Below, piece by piece: positions 9,335 through 18,299 of a stretch of 22,738 bases of DNA. This DNA comes from Rhizophagus sp. LPA8_4_AMF (lineage: Eukaryota; Glomeromycota; Glomeromycetes; Glomerales; Glomeraceae), in assembly GCA_021464525.1 (NCBI GenBank), contig JADRCO010001080.1:1-22738 (forward strand). The letters are read 5' to 3'. Under the pieces are notes generated by a model. The model was not told the origin of the DNA. It was given only the letters and a program-made list of their open reading frames with translations, and ran no database searches. Position 1 is the first letter of the stretch; each line of letters starts with the position of its first letter. A program made the position numbers and the translations under genes.

Positions 9335-9760
9335 AGGTTATCGCAGTTTTCAGTATTCTGCTACCTCATGCAAATTACTTGAATAAAAAAAATCATCAGA
9401 TTACTGGACGATTACTGGACAAAATCCAGATAAAATTGTCTGGTAATCGTTCGGTAATCATAATCACCTATGTATACAGAATTCTGAAAATTGCGATAAT
9501 AAATATACATTTTTGGCTCTAAATTGGATCGGCGGATGTATTTGAATGGATACCATATAATCAGTTTAATAAAATTAAAGCAATAGGCAAATATGGATCT
9601 ATAACAGTATAATCAGTAATATATTACAATGTTATGGAGATTAATTTATTTGAATGGATACCATATTAATAAAATTACAGAGTCTAATAAATAAAGTATA
9701 AAATTTCTATATTATCACATTTATTATTACATTTTTTTAATATAATGTTAATTTCATTTT
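9335..9760 (+). pseudogene. Kinase-exon copy 5, split by a MITE
   Basis: The first bases AGGTTA are followed by the 156 bp foldback element. The unit then resumes with ATAAATATACATTTTTGGCTC and AATTGGATCGGCGG (NWIGG). The segment from GNEK to KGLKD is deleted, so GGCGGATGTATTTGAATGG joins SGG directly to VFEWIPY. From 9538 the frame reads VFEWIPYNQFNKIKAIGKYG, then SITV and TAA at 9610-9612. A second partial FEWIPY-like piece follows near 9649. Without the MITE the unit is about 268 bp. Confidence 0.65.
9341..9496. mobile_element. 156 bp foldback MITE, TA-flanked (Tc1/mariner-like)
   Basis: With the flanking TA at each end (9339-9340 and 9497-9498) the ends form inverted repeats: TATCGCAGTTTTCAGTATTCTG on the left pairs with the right end at 20 of 22 positions. 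Inside, GATTACTGGACGATTACTGG and its following bases (9399-9422) pair with 9439-9462 at 20 of 24, so most of the element folds into one hairpin. The TA on both sides, the lack of coding capacity and the clean interruption of a repeat unit whose uninterrupted sequence is known from its neighbours support a non-autonomous Tc1/mariner-type element. The assignment rests on the TA flank and inverted repeats only. Confidence 0.75.
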
Positions 9761-9941
9761 AGGTTAAAAAAAAAAAAATATCTTAAAAGTTCCTTGTATT
9801 GTATAGAATATCTCATACAAAGCCTTACGAATTGGATCAACAGAAATGAAAAAAATAGATGATTTCATTCATTAAAAATGAAAGGTCTTTTAAGGACGGA
9901 TACCATACAATAAAATTAAAGCAATAGCAAAAAATGGTAAC
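9761..9941 (+). pseudogene. Kinase-exon copy 6, 3'-truncated
   Basis: The leader has expanded A-runs and an unrelated stretch (CTTAAAAGTTCCTTGTATTG) in place of the KYTNDYIL codons. It then has GAATTGGATCAACAGAAATG (WINRNE) with the A-run now seven bases, IDDFIH-like codons, a MKGLLR-like piece, a shortened IPYN, and KIKAI. Homology ends near 9941 at AAAAATGGTAAC, and unique sequence begins. Confidence 0.6.
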
Positions 9942-10324
9942 TTATGGACTATTAATTTACTTGGATCAATGATTGGTCCATTTTCATGTGACTTAATAAT
10001 AATTTTGTGCACATGACCATAACATGTCCATGATCAGCAAAGTGAACCAATAATAAACAAAATTCCCTTTTCTATTGACGCGCAAAGAGGAACGCACCCT
10101 TAACCAGGGGTTCAGGCTCTTATCTTTAAAGTTTAGTTGACTGCAGCTGTAAGATGACTTTACAGTTTACACTCGATTCAGGAATGAGAAAAACTATTTT
10201 CCCCGCCATATAATAAGTTGATAATACGAACAACTTAGTTTTAATACGAAACTACATTTGGTTAATAAACCCGATTTGACGAAAATTTTCTAGTTTACTA
10301 GTTAGGATAGTCAATCCCAGCTGC
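9942..10324. other. Unique GC-richer spacer after the array
   Basis: This stretch is less A/T-rich than its surroundings. It includes CATGTG/CACATG inverted halves (about 9988-10016), ATGTCCATGATCAGC, and GACGCGCAAAGAGGAACGCA at about 10077-10096. No start, splice or coding pattern is convincing. It may be promoter-like or another dispersed repeat. Confidence 0.35.
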
Positions 10325-10329
10325 GGTAA
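10286..10329 (-). repeat. Transposon-end-like motif (TTACCGCAG type)
   Basis: Read on the minus strand, TTACCGCAG (10321-10329) is followed after 23 bases by TAAACTAGAAAA (10286-10297). The same two blocks lie on the plus strand at 11949-11971, only 2 bases apart. The ends face away from each other. They resemble the end of the MITE at 9339 (TATCGCAGTTTT). This may be an end remnant; no complete element is defined. Confidence 0.35.
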
Positions 10330-10480
10330 CTAGGTAATTAGGTAACTAGGTAACTAGGTGACTCGATAACTAGGTAATTAGGTGACTCGGTAACTTGGTA
10401 ACTAAGTTACTTGTTAACTAGATTACTAAGTGACTCGGTAACTCGGTAACTCTGTAGGTAATTAGGTAACTTATGTAACT
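10325..10480. repeat. Octamer minisatellite, GGTAACTA/GGTGACTC
   Basis: About 19 units of 8 bp run in register from 10325: GGTAACTA, GGTAATTA, GGTGACTC, GATAACTA, GGTAACTT and variants, with one 4 bp slip (TGTA at 10453-10456). The core GGTNACT is far richer in G and C than the flanks. Two perfect inverted copies of the GGTGACTC unit also lie at 14410-14425. Confidence 0.85.
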
Positions 10481-10619
10481 TTATCGAAGATTAATTTAAC
10501 CAACTTTGAAGTTATTGTGATTGGCGTGAATGTATGATTGGTGTATATTGTTACATAAATATTTTAAGTCTAGTTTAGAACGTTTTCGTGATTCGAAATT
10601 TGATTCGTTTCAGCAAATC

Positions 10620-10676
10620 ACATCGATTACGTCGATTAACATCGATTAAAGTTGATTAAATTGATAAATTGATTAT
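10620..10676. repeat. Decamer tandem repeat, CATCGATTAA-like
   Basis: Units CATCGATTAC, GTCGATTAAC, ATCGATTAAA, GTTGATTAAA and TTGATAAATT follow each other with progressive loss of the CG. It lies 140 bp after the octamer array. Confidence 0.75.
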
Positions 10677-11948
10677 TTTGAAAGATATTTTTGTGACGCG
10701 TACTTTATTGAATAAATAACTAGATTAATAATAATGATTTTATAAATTAATATTTATCAACAAAGATCTTTAAATATGAAATATTTAATTAAAAAAGTGA
10801 ATTGATTTAAAATTTATTTTTATTTTTATTTTTTAATTTTTAATTTTTATTTATTTATTATTTTTTTTTTTTTTTGTTTTATCAACAGCAATGACAATCC
10901 TTTTTTTTTGTGTAATCGATAAATCATAAGACCATTTTAGATAGTACGTTGATAATCTTTTCTTAAAGAAATAAATAAAAAGAAAAAAAAAACTTTATCT
11001 TTTTAGTTCTTTGTTATGCAAGAAGAAAGTCTGTGCCTCTACATTTATCACGCCAAAAAAAAAAAAAAAAAAAAAAAAGATTATCATATCACCTATTTAA
11101 ATTAGATACTTAAGATTAGAGAAAGAAATTAACATGTGAAAATCGCGTGTACCTTATTTGACAAGTTAAATTCTAAAGTACAGTATAAAAAATAATACCG
11201 AGAATATTTTTCTAATAATAAAGCGAAACGAAAAACGGAAACGAAAAGGAAAATTGAAGAAAAACAATCAATTATAATAATAAACAATCATTATTAATTA
11301 CAAAGCAACATTAAAAGAATATTAATAAAGAAAGAAAGAATACTTAGAACATTAGAATTAGAGAATACAAAATATATTCATTCATTTATGTTAAGGAAAA
11401 TATTTAATTGTTTCAGACTTTCAGATTAATAAACAGGTTGACAAAAATGAAATCATTTTAATTTAATTTTTATTGAAATTTCCGCACTTATCAAAATATT
11501 CCCAATTTTAAACTAATTGTTTTTTGTTTAGGCGCTGATTTTAATTTTAAACAAGCATATTTTTTATTCAAACATTGAAATATTAAATAAAGGAAACATA
11601 ACCAACAAAAAGATATTATTCAACCGGAGAACAAAATGTATATCTCCTTCTAAATATATATTTATAAGGTAGATCATTTACTTGATTTATTTTGATTTAT
11701 TATGTGATATTTTAAAAACTTATTATATAATTGGACTGGGTTACGGCTAATAATGTTTTTAAAATAGGTAACATTATTATATCTTAATTAGTTAAATTAA
11801 TTCAAAAAAATTTTAACGTTGATTCATTCGTCTGGTTTGAAAACTTGATTATTTATTGACTAAATGATTGATTCCCTATACCCAATAAGTTCATTATCAA
11901 TTGACCGGGCTAGGGTATTTTGTTACCCGTAACACCAATTATCTTTTT

Positions 11949-11971
11949 TACCGCAGTTTTAAACTAGAAAA
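11949..11971 (+). repeat. Transposon-end-like motif TTACCGCAGTTTTAAACTAG
   Basis: TTACCGCAG then TT then TAAACTAGAAAA. TA followed by CCGCAGTTTT is close to the MITE end at 9339 (TA, TCGCAGTTTT), suggesting a related Tc1/mariner-type end pointing right. No matching right end was found within the next few hundred bases. Confidence 0.35.
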
Positions 11972-12408
11972 AAACGAAAATGAAAATAATAATAATTTAA
12001 TAAAATAATAATAAATAAATGATAATAATAATTTCGGAAAAAATCATTTAATTTTTTTTTTTTTTCTTTGATTGTTATCTAAAATTTTTTTTTTTCCCTT
12101 TTAAAAAAAAAAAAAAAGTTTTGTTTATTTAAAAAAAGGTTTTTTTTTTTTTTTTTTTTTGTTTATTTCTTTTCAAAAAAAAAAGAGTTTTTAATTATTC
12201 TTTTTGGAAGGTTTTTTTTTTACGAAAAAAAAAAATATTTAAAAGTTAGAATACATTCGGCATTCGGAATAAAATTATGATCAATCTACTACCAAAACTA
12301 CTGTAATTCATATATCTTATATAATTTCACTGTAATCTTCCAAATCATCCAGTACAGAAAGAAAAAAAAAAAAAAGAAGATTGTATCATTGTGATACGTA
12401 TATCAATT

Positions 12409-12416
12409 TTTACGCG
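12409..12416 (+). promoter_or_regulatory. TTTACGCG motif (candidate MCB-like site)
   Basis: Exact TTTACGCG followed by TG, giving ACGCGT. No adjacent gene is evident. Confidence 0.22.
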
Positions 12417-13559
12417 TGCTTCTCTATTAAAAATTCGATAACCAACCATCGATCGTGAAATTATTATTTGTATTTTTTAAAAAAAATCAAGATTTTTAAA
12501 ATAGATTAAATAAACAAAAATTATAACCTCACGTGAATAATCTAATGACAATAATAAAAATTTTTATAATTTTATTCCAAAGTTGGTTCTCTCTGAAACA
12601 TTAACAATCAATTTCTCTAGAAAAAATTTGTATCAGATAATAAAATATTTTTCCCCCCCCCTCAAAAAAAAAAAATATATATTTTATTAATTATCGGTTA
12701 AATGATTATTATATTTGTAATTTTATGTGAATCTTTTTGAAGTGTCACCATTTTATTATAACTAAACCATATTTTTTAATCGGCTTTACATTAAATTCCG
12801 GATCATCCAAATATTGAAAAGATAAGAAAAAAAAATGTTAAAAAAGTTTATAAATTAATATAATTTTAATATTAGATAATATAATAACTGATAATATTTA
12901 ACGAATTTTTAAAAATATTTTTTTAATGTTTATTCTTATTATTAATATTTTTTATTTCTTAAATAAATAAAAGTATATATAAGTTACCGAATGTGATATT
13001 TGTAACGTAGTATCAAATATAAAATTTTATTATCGTGTTATGGGATGAAAAAGAATGATTAGTACGAAGGGTACAAACTAATTTATAAAGGGGTATGTAT
13101 AACTAAGAATGACCAATAAATAACATTTTATAATTTACACTGAGTGTTGCTCTGAGTTAATTCTGAGTCATGTTACACATTATATGAATGAATTTCTTAT
13201 TGGTAAAAATGGACATTTACCAATATAGTTTTCCTAATGAAAAAAAAAAAAAAAGATTTTTTTTTTTTTTGGTTAATACCATGTTTTATGAAAATCCATT
13301 AACTACCCCTTTAGAAATGTTACTGTATCCAGCTTTAAAAATTGAGACCCATCTTTTTATTAAGCGGAAGATCCCGTCCGATATTCTTCAAGGAGAACGA
13401 TGCATAAAAAGTAAAAATTAACATTATGGTTACAACTAATAAAAAGATTACAACAAACAAACACACGCGTGCAAGTAATTCCGGTTTAAAAACATAATTT
13501 TATTAACTTGATTAAGTAAAGTAAATCATCATCTGACGATGATTATCATTAAAACAAAA

Positions 13560-13567
13560 CGCGTAAA
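13560..13567 (-). promoter_or_regulatory. TTTACGCG motif, minus strand
   Basis: CGCGTAAA on the plus strand. With the preceding A it completes ACGCGT. Another ACGCGT lies at 13465-13470. Confidence 0.22.
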
Positions 13568-13748
13568 AGGTTCGCGATTGTTAAATTCTTTTCGTTAGTA
13601 ACATTTAAAATCTTTAGAAAAATCGAAAAATCTCAATATTATTGTTTTTATTGTTTTACAAATAATGTTATCATTCGCTGATAACCGAAGATTGTACATA
13701 ATAATAATAATTATTGTTCTTCTGTAATTTTAATAAAAGAAGACTTTT

Positions 13749-13763
13749 TGGTATCCAATACCA
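13749..13763. repeat. Palindrome TGGTAT-CCA-ATACCA
   Basis: Perfect 6 bp inverted arms around three bases. A second palindrome, ATCGTCGACGAT (12 bp, perfect, with three CpG sites), lies at 13819-13830. Confidence 0.7.
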
Positions 13764-14409
13764 AGTTTTTTTGATTGATATCGGATTTTGGCTTTTTTTG
13801 ATATTGGCTTTTCCTGATATCGTCGACGATTACGTCCGTGTGTAAAAATTTTCAGATTGTCAATTGTCCATGAATGAATACTTATTGAAATGATTATTTA
13901 ATGAAAAAATGTCCATTCATCCTAATTATAAATTTACGGGTTTACAATCCCGTTAATTTTCCTTTTTTAATTACAGGTAAACTTGTTTAGCCCCTGTTCC
14001 AATGAATTAAACAATGTACAAATAAAAAATATATTTTAATACTTTTTATCCCGAGTAGAAAAATTTTCTTATTGGGAAAATTGTTATACTAGTTAAACTT
14101 TAAGCTTTAAGTGTGGCGTCATTTTTACCATTCTGTGTCATGTTTATTTACTTTTATAATTCGATCTTAACAAACAATTTTAAAACCACAAATTTTCAGG
14201 GGTCAAAACTTTACTACATTTGGATTTATTTATAGTTATATGTATTAACCATATTTATAATAAAGATGATGAAAATCATTAATCAAAAATTCATAAAATT
14301 TCACAAACAGGATATTTTTGAAACACTTGAATCCAGGGTTTTTTTTTTGCATATGCAAATCTTAAATTGGCCCTACCTCATATATATTCATATATATTAT
14401 ATAAGTTCA

Positions 14410-14425
14410 GAGTCACCGAGTCACC
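14410..14425 (-). repeat. Two inverted GGTGACTC octamers
   Basis: GAGTCACC occurs twice in direct succession. On the minus strand this is GGTGACTC GGTGACTC, the same unit as in the 10325-10480 array. Confidence 0.7.
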
Positions 14426-15476
14426 ACGGAGTCAATTCTACTCGTTTCAAATTTTGGTGGGCGTTTCATTAAACTTTCTTCCAAAATCCTGTTCCTTGGT
14501 TTAGCTTTTATACTTCTTTAGGGAAAATATTTGTTTTAATTATTGACGTATGTTTATTTGGATTCAAAAAGTTTTTTTTTTTTTTTTTTTTCAAAAATAG
14601 TTGTAGAATGACAAAAACAATCAAACTTGGAACAGACTTTACATATTTTGAAAATGAGTAAATGAAAATAATGAAATAATGTGTTTTTTTAATATTTTTC
14701 ATGTTTCAAAAATAAAAAAAAAACAATATTAAAGTTTCTAATAATGATTTTTTAAGGGTTTCTTTTATTTTTTTACGTCATGAAACATTTTTTTAAGTTT
14801 TTTTTTCTATTTCGGAATTTTTTATTTGTTTTAAGGTTAACCTTTTCCGTTTTATTATTTTAATATTAATTACAGGTTATCATTATTATTTTTATAACAA
14901 AGTAAATTATTATGTATGTTTCTTTTTTTTAATTCCGTCATTTGATGTTTATGTTTTGTGATGACATTTTATTATTGATTTACATTACTTTTGAATGACA
15001 TTTTACATTTGCTTTTTTTTCTCTTTTTTTTTTAAAAAAAAATTCAACATTAAACACCACATTAACCTAAATTAGTATGATACTTTTTAACAAGTTTTAC
15101 ATTAAATTTAGTAACCACGTCCTGTAAATGTCTATCGATTTCTCTTATCGGAGAATAAATAAATGGTTTCGTTAATCGAAAACCTTATTAAGAACTATTC
15201 AAATAAAATTAAAAAAAGAAAAAATATACTTTGATAATAATAAAATATGTTTTGATAATAATAAAATAAAATATTATTTTTTTTAAAAATTTTTTATTTT
15301 ATTTTATTATTTTTTTTTTTTGTAAGCGATTAATTTTTTTTTACGTTTCATCATCATCAATTTTTCACTTTTTTGTTACGATGAAAAAAAAAAATTTTTT
15401 TTTCGTTTAAAGTAAAAAAAATATACAGTAATTTGCTTCGCCCTTTTTGAAAAAAAAAATTAAATGAAAAAGGAGG

Positions 15477-15531
15477 AAAAAAAAAAAAAAAAAAAAAAAA
15501 AAAACAAAATAAAAAAAAAAAAAAAAAAAAA
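15477..15531. repeat. Long poly(A) tract (A28, A21)
   Basis: 28 A residues, then CAAAAT, then 21 A residues. It could be a retroposon tail, but no target duplication or upstream element is evident. It may also be ordinary homopolymer for this genome. Confidence 0.8.
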
Positions 15532-15887
15532 TGTCCGAGTGAAACAATGATTAAATTTAACCCAATCTAAAAAATAAGAATAACTATTGTTTCATTTTGA
15601 ATAGAATAATATTATTTCCAAATCAAGAAATCCAATAATGATATTAATTGATATTATGTTACAAGGAGATATGATTGTCATGATTTTATACCATATTTGG
15701 TTTAGTGATCAAAAGCTTATTTTTAGATCACGGTTAATTTGATGTAAAAGAAATAGGAAATGATTAGATATGTAAAAAAGAAGCGAAACAAAAAAAAAAA
15801 AAAATTTCAAACAAATAAAATTAAAACAAGGAGTTTTTTGAAATCATATGTATTCTCTCGAAACCATAATCATATACTTGTATGATT

Positions 15888-15921
15888 GATTCATCTAATG
15901 TGATGATTCATCTAATGTGAT
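15888..15921. repeat. 17 bp perfect tandem duplication
   Basis: GATTCATCTAATGTGAT occurs twice without a gap. Confidence 0.85.
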
Positions 15922-16764
15922 TATTGTGATAGAATATTTTCAATTTTTAGAAATCAAGGTTCGTACAACAACCATCTCACAAATATATCACAAACTATTT
16001 CACAAGTGTCCTTTGTTTCTCATTATATTTATATAGTTTTGACATTTAGGTCTTATTAAATTTAAAGTTGGGAAAAAACTTGAAACGAAAGTTGATGTTC
16101 GTTTAGACTAGCCCAAATTAGGGAATCCCGTGGTACAACATTAAAAAGACTTGTTTTTTCTCGGAAAATAAAAAATCTTTTTTTTTACTGTCTGTCCATT
16201 CAAAAAGATTATCGAATGTTTGTTCTAATATGTGTTTAATGAATATGAATGCTCTTCAAAACAAATCCTAAACTAACCCTCTGTTTTTAAACGTTATGCA
16301 CTCTTTAGTATCAACCTACTTTTCCCCGAGTATCCTTTGTTTTAAACCGTTATTTCTCTTTACAGGTTAAATGGCAATTGAAAATTCTACTAGGTTTTTG
16401 TCCATTATGAAATAAAATTGGTATTAATTAGTTCTCAGAGAAATAATGATAAGATGTAATCCCAAAATATCATGAAAGAAGAAATTTATTAAAATTAAAA
16501 AAGGAAATTAATTGTTGCTATATCAAAATAAAGTTAATAAAAACGATTATAATATTATAATTAGAAAAACCGGATTATCCGATTATCTCGGAAAAAAAAT
16601 AAATAAAATAAAAAAGATTTGGAATATCCATTTCGAATAAACAATGGACGATAATTTTAATTTAACTTTCCAAATATCATCATAATAGTCATAATAGTAC
16701 AATAAAATTATACTTAAATATCGTAATATCTTAATATCGTACAAATATTGCATATTATAATATA

Positions 16765-16925
16765 TTTACGCGAACTTTCAATTTATTTTTAGTTTCCTTC
16801 TATTTCAAATAAAGAATAAATCGGCATTCTATCAATAAATATAAATTATATACTGTATATATATATATATATATTATCATATATATTTCTTTCTTTTTTT
16901 GAATTTGATATTCAATATTTACGCG
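16765..16925 (+). promoter_or_regulatory. Two TTTACGCG motifs 153 bp apart
   Basis: Exact TTTACGCG at 16765-16772 and 16918-16925, on either side of a TA microsatellite. They lie 400-600 bp from the exon-like signals at 17332-17755, but a link is only conjecture. Confidence 0.25.
16856..16874. repeat. (TA)n microsatellite
   Basis: Nine and a half uninterrupted TA units. A similar run is at 18987-19003. Confidence 0.9.
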
Positions 16926-17331
16926 CCCAATTCAAAAAGGTTTGAGTCATGTTATTTTTTGAATTACAAACAAATATTAATATCAAGTAATTGAAAAAAA
17001 CTTGTTATTCATCCGGCTTATTATTACATGTAGTAATTTTAGTATTATTAACTATATTAGTTAATTGTATATATTTTTAATGTGTTATATGTTGTTTAAA
17101 ATGGTAAAAAATTATGTCCAAAATACGTTAGTCTTAAATTGATATCTTTTTTTTTTTTTTAATCTTTACGATTATCGTACTTAATCTATAAAGTTGTGTG
17201 ATAACTTGATAAGTGATAATTGGTAAAATCAATTCCATCACATGGGTTTTAAACCTAAAATTATTAATAAAATATAATCATAATTAAAAAAAAAAAAAAA
17301 ACTAAGTAATTATTATTATAAATTGACACGC

Positions 17332-17755
17332 ATGCGAGCAGAGCAAAATCTATTTATGGATTTATTGATAAAAGTAAATATTAATTTTCTAATATATTTG
17401 AACAAAAAAAATAAAAATAAAAACTTTTATATATAAATTATGATTTTCTTAATAACATATTTTCTTTTTTTACATACGAATGTTATACCAAAACTTACGA
17501 CGAGATAATCCGGTGATCGACATTAATTCTTGTGTCACCCAAATTTATTTTTTTCTCCTTCTTATCTATATCTTTTGTTTGTTTTGTTAGGATAATTTTG
17601 TGGACCAGCATGATGCTATGCTTGAACTGAAAATTGACATACTTGCCTTTATTTGTGTACCAAATATGTTTCAATCTTTCAATAAATAAAAAAAGGTTCG
17701 GAAAAAATTTTTTAAAAATGGCTTTCTTCTTAGGCGCCTGATATAGGTAAACAAC
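17332..17755. other. Conflicting exon-like signals on both strands
   Basis: Not recognised. On the plus strand, ATG at 17332 gives MRAEQNLFMDLLIK up to a donor-like GTAAAT at 17374. An acceptor TTTTGTTAG at 17582-17590 then leads in phase to 32 codons beginning DNFVDQHDAMLELKIDILAF and ending TAA at 17687-17689, next to AATAAA. That would be a 46-residue spliced peptide. On the minus strand, 17755-17495 is open for 86 codons (including ERLKHIWYTNKGKYVNFQF and LGDTRINVDHRIISS) but has only one internal ATG. A separate minus-strand ATG near 17524 reads MSITGLSR up to a consensus donor GTAAGT. These models exclude one another. A rough chance estimate gives about one open frame of 86 codons in a window of this size and composition, so none is secure. 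Confidence 0.2.
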
Positions 17756-18041
17756 TCATTTTAAATCCTCAATATTTGGTTGAACGTGCTAGATTTAACT
17801 AACTATTTATCATAACTGATATTTGTTGATAAAACCTAACATTCTAAAAATTTAATATTTTACATGAAAGTAAATCAAATGCTTCCAAATACATATTATT
17901 AATTGAATTATTAATGTTACAAAACATTATGAATGGCGGTAACTTAAAATATTGTTACTTGTGGTTACACAACTTTAAAAATAATGGGGTTGTTTGAGTT
18001 GAAAGTTCTTTCATTAAAAATTTTGCGAGATGATGTTTACA

Positions 18042-18278
18042 CTAACTTTGATAATATAACACATTATACGGTCTCATAATGCATGCAATAGTTATTGCGT
18101 TAATATTATAGGCCTGTCCATCGGTCATTTCAAAATAAACAATCCTATTGGTGAAACACATTGGACTAAAAGAAGATATTGGTGTAAAAGCTCGGTCACG
18201 CAAACAAAATGTAACAAAGATCTGGCCAATCAAATTAAATCTTCCTGACCGAAATGAAATCAAAACTTTCGTTTTCAC
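18042..18278 (-). CDS. Unrecognised open frame in a GC-richer patch
   Basis: This 78-codon frame includes RSGRFNLIGQIFVTFCLRD and FTNRIVYFEMTDGQAYNINA and, unlike other frames here, is free of homopolymer padding. The opposite strand is also open for about 60 codons across the same patch (NNPIGETHWTKRRYWCKSS), so either or neither strand may code. I recognise no domain. No promoter, splice site or membrane helix stands out. It may be a fragment of a transposon or of a host gene family. Confidence 0.22.
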   Translation of the reverse strand: MKTKVLISFRSGRFNLIGQIFVTFCLRDRAFTPISSFSPMCFTNRIVYFEMTDGQAYNINAITIACIMRPYNVLYYQS

Positions 18279-18299
18279 AATTGAAATAAGTTTTCATCT

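Larger units (their letters stand above)
6987..9941 (+). repeat. Tandem array of kinase-exon-derived ~430 bp units
   Basis: Seven head-to-tail units, two of them truncated, share one order of blocks. First is an exon-like block starting GTTAAAAAATATACAAATGAC just after TTTTAG. It encodes VKKYTNDYIL, then W-I-S-G-N-E-K and IDDFIQETQLK, then EWIPYNQFNKIKAIGKNG and SITVYS. Next come about 200 bp of AT-rich sequence with a TTCCGTAA...TTACGGA inverted repeat and CTTTACAG. The unit ends in TCATCATTTTAG. Full units start at 8041, 8481, 8902 and 9335, spaced 440, 421 and 433 bp. The encoded motifs match, from memory, the N-terminal part of the expanded glomeromycete protein-kinase family, where SGN-x-x-ID-x-FIQ and EWIPY-x-x-F precede the glycine-rich ATP loop. 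Every unit is broken and the catalytic loop and DFG region are absent, so no active kinase is encoded. Confidence 0.8.
10690..13180. other. Gene-poor AT-rich spacer
   Basis: No gene is visible. Contents are long homopolymers (A24 at 11055-11078, several T and A runs at 12050-12240), ACGCGT at 10696-10701, TTACCGCAG at 11949, a CATTCGGCATTCGG duplication near 12254 and a TTTACGCG at 12409. GGGCTAGGGTATTTTGTTACCCG near 11908 is a small GC-rich patch without a recognised function. Confidence 0.5.
13181..17325. other. Gene-poor AT-rich spacer
   Basis: No gene is supported. The plus-strand frame 13188-13421 (77 codons) has a homopolymer lysine/phenylalanine middle and a more complex C-terminal half (NPLTTPLEMLLYPALKIETH), but there is no family match. 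The frame at 14266-14472 covers a GC-richer patch whose antisense also reads open (MKRPPKFETSRIDSVVTR). The stretch also contains CTGAGT repeated three times near 13140-13167, GATATCGG/GATATTGG imperfect repeats near 13775-13825, poly(A) tracts and microsatellites listed separately. Confidence 0.4.

Noticed and set aside
6987-9941. Kinase array considered as a CRISPR-like or LTR-type repeat
   Set aside because: Units are long, contiguous and exon-derived, with no spacers, no terminal TG...CA repeats and no primer-binding site.
13188-13421. 77-codon plus-strand open frame
   Set aside because: The middle is homopolymer-encoded. The C-terminal half looks better but has no match or gene signals.
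14266-14472. 68-codon plus-strand open frame
   Set aside because: Crosses the GAGTCACC repeat, and the opposite strand is equally open. No coding evidence.
14508-14702. 64-codon minus-strand open frame
   Set aside because: Contains a lysine run from a T tract and is otherwise low-complexity.
15477-15531. Poly(A) tract as a retroposon tail
   Set aside because: No target-site duplication, no upstream retroposon sequence, and similar homopolymers are everywhere in the window.
16064-16185. Minus-strand open stretch NVVPRDSLIWASLNEHQ
   Set aside because: Short, no start codon, no splice support. GC-richer islands in this window tend to look coding in several frames.
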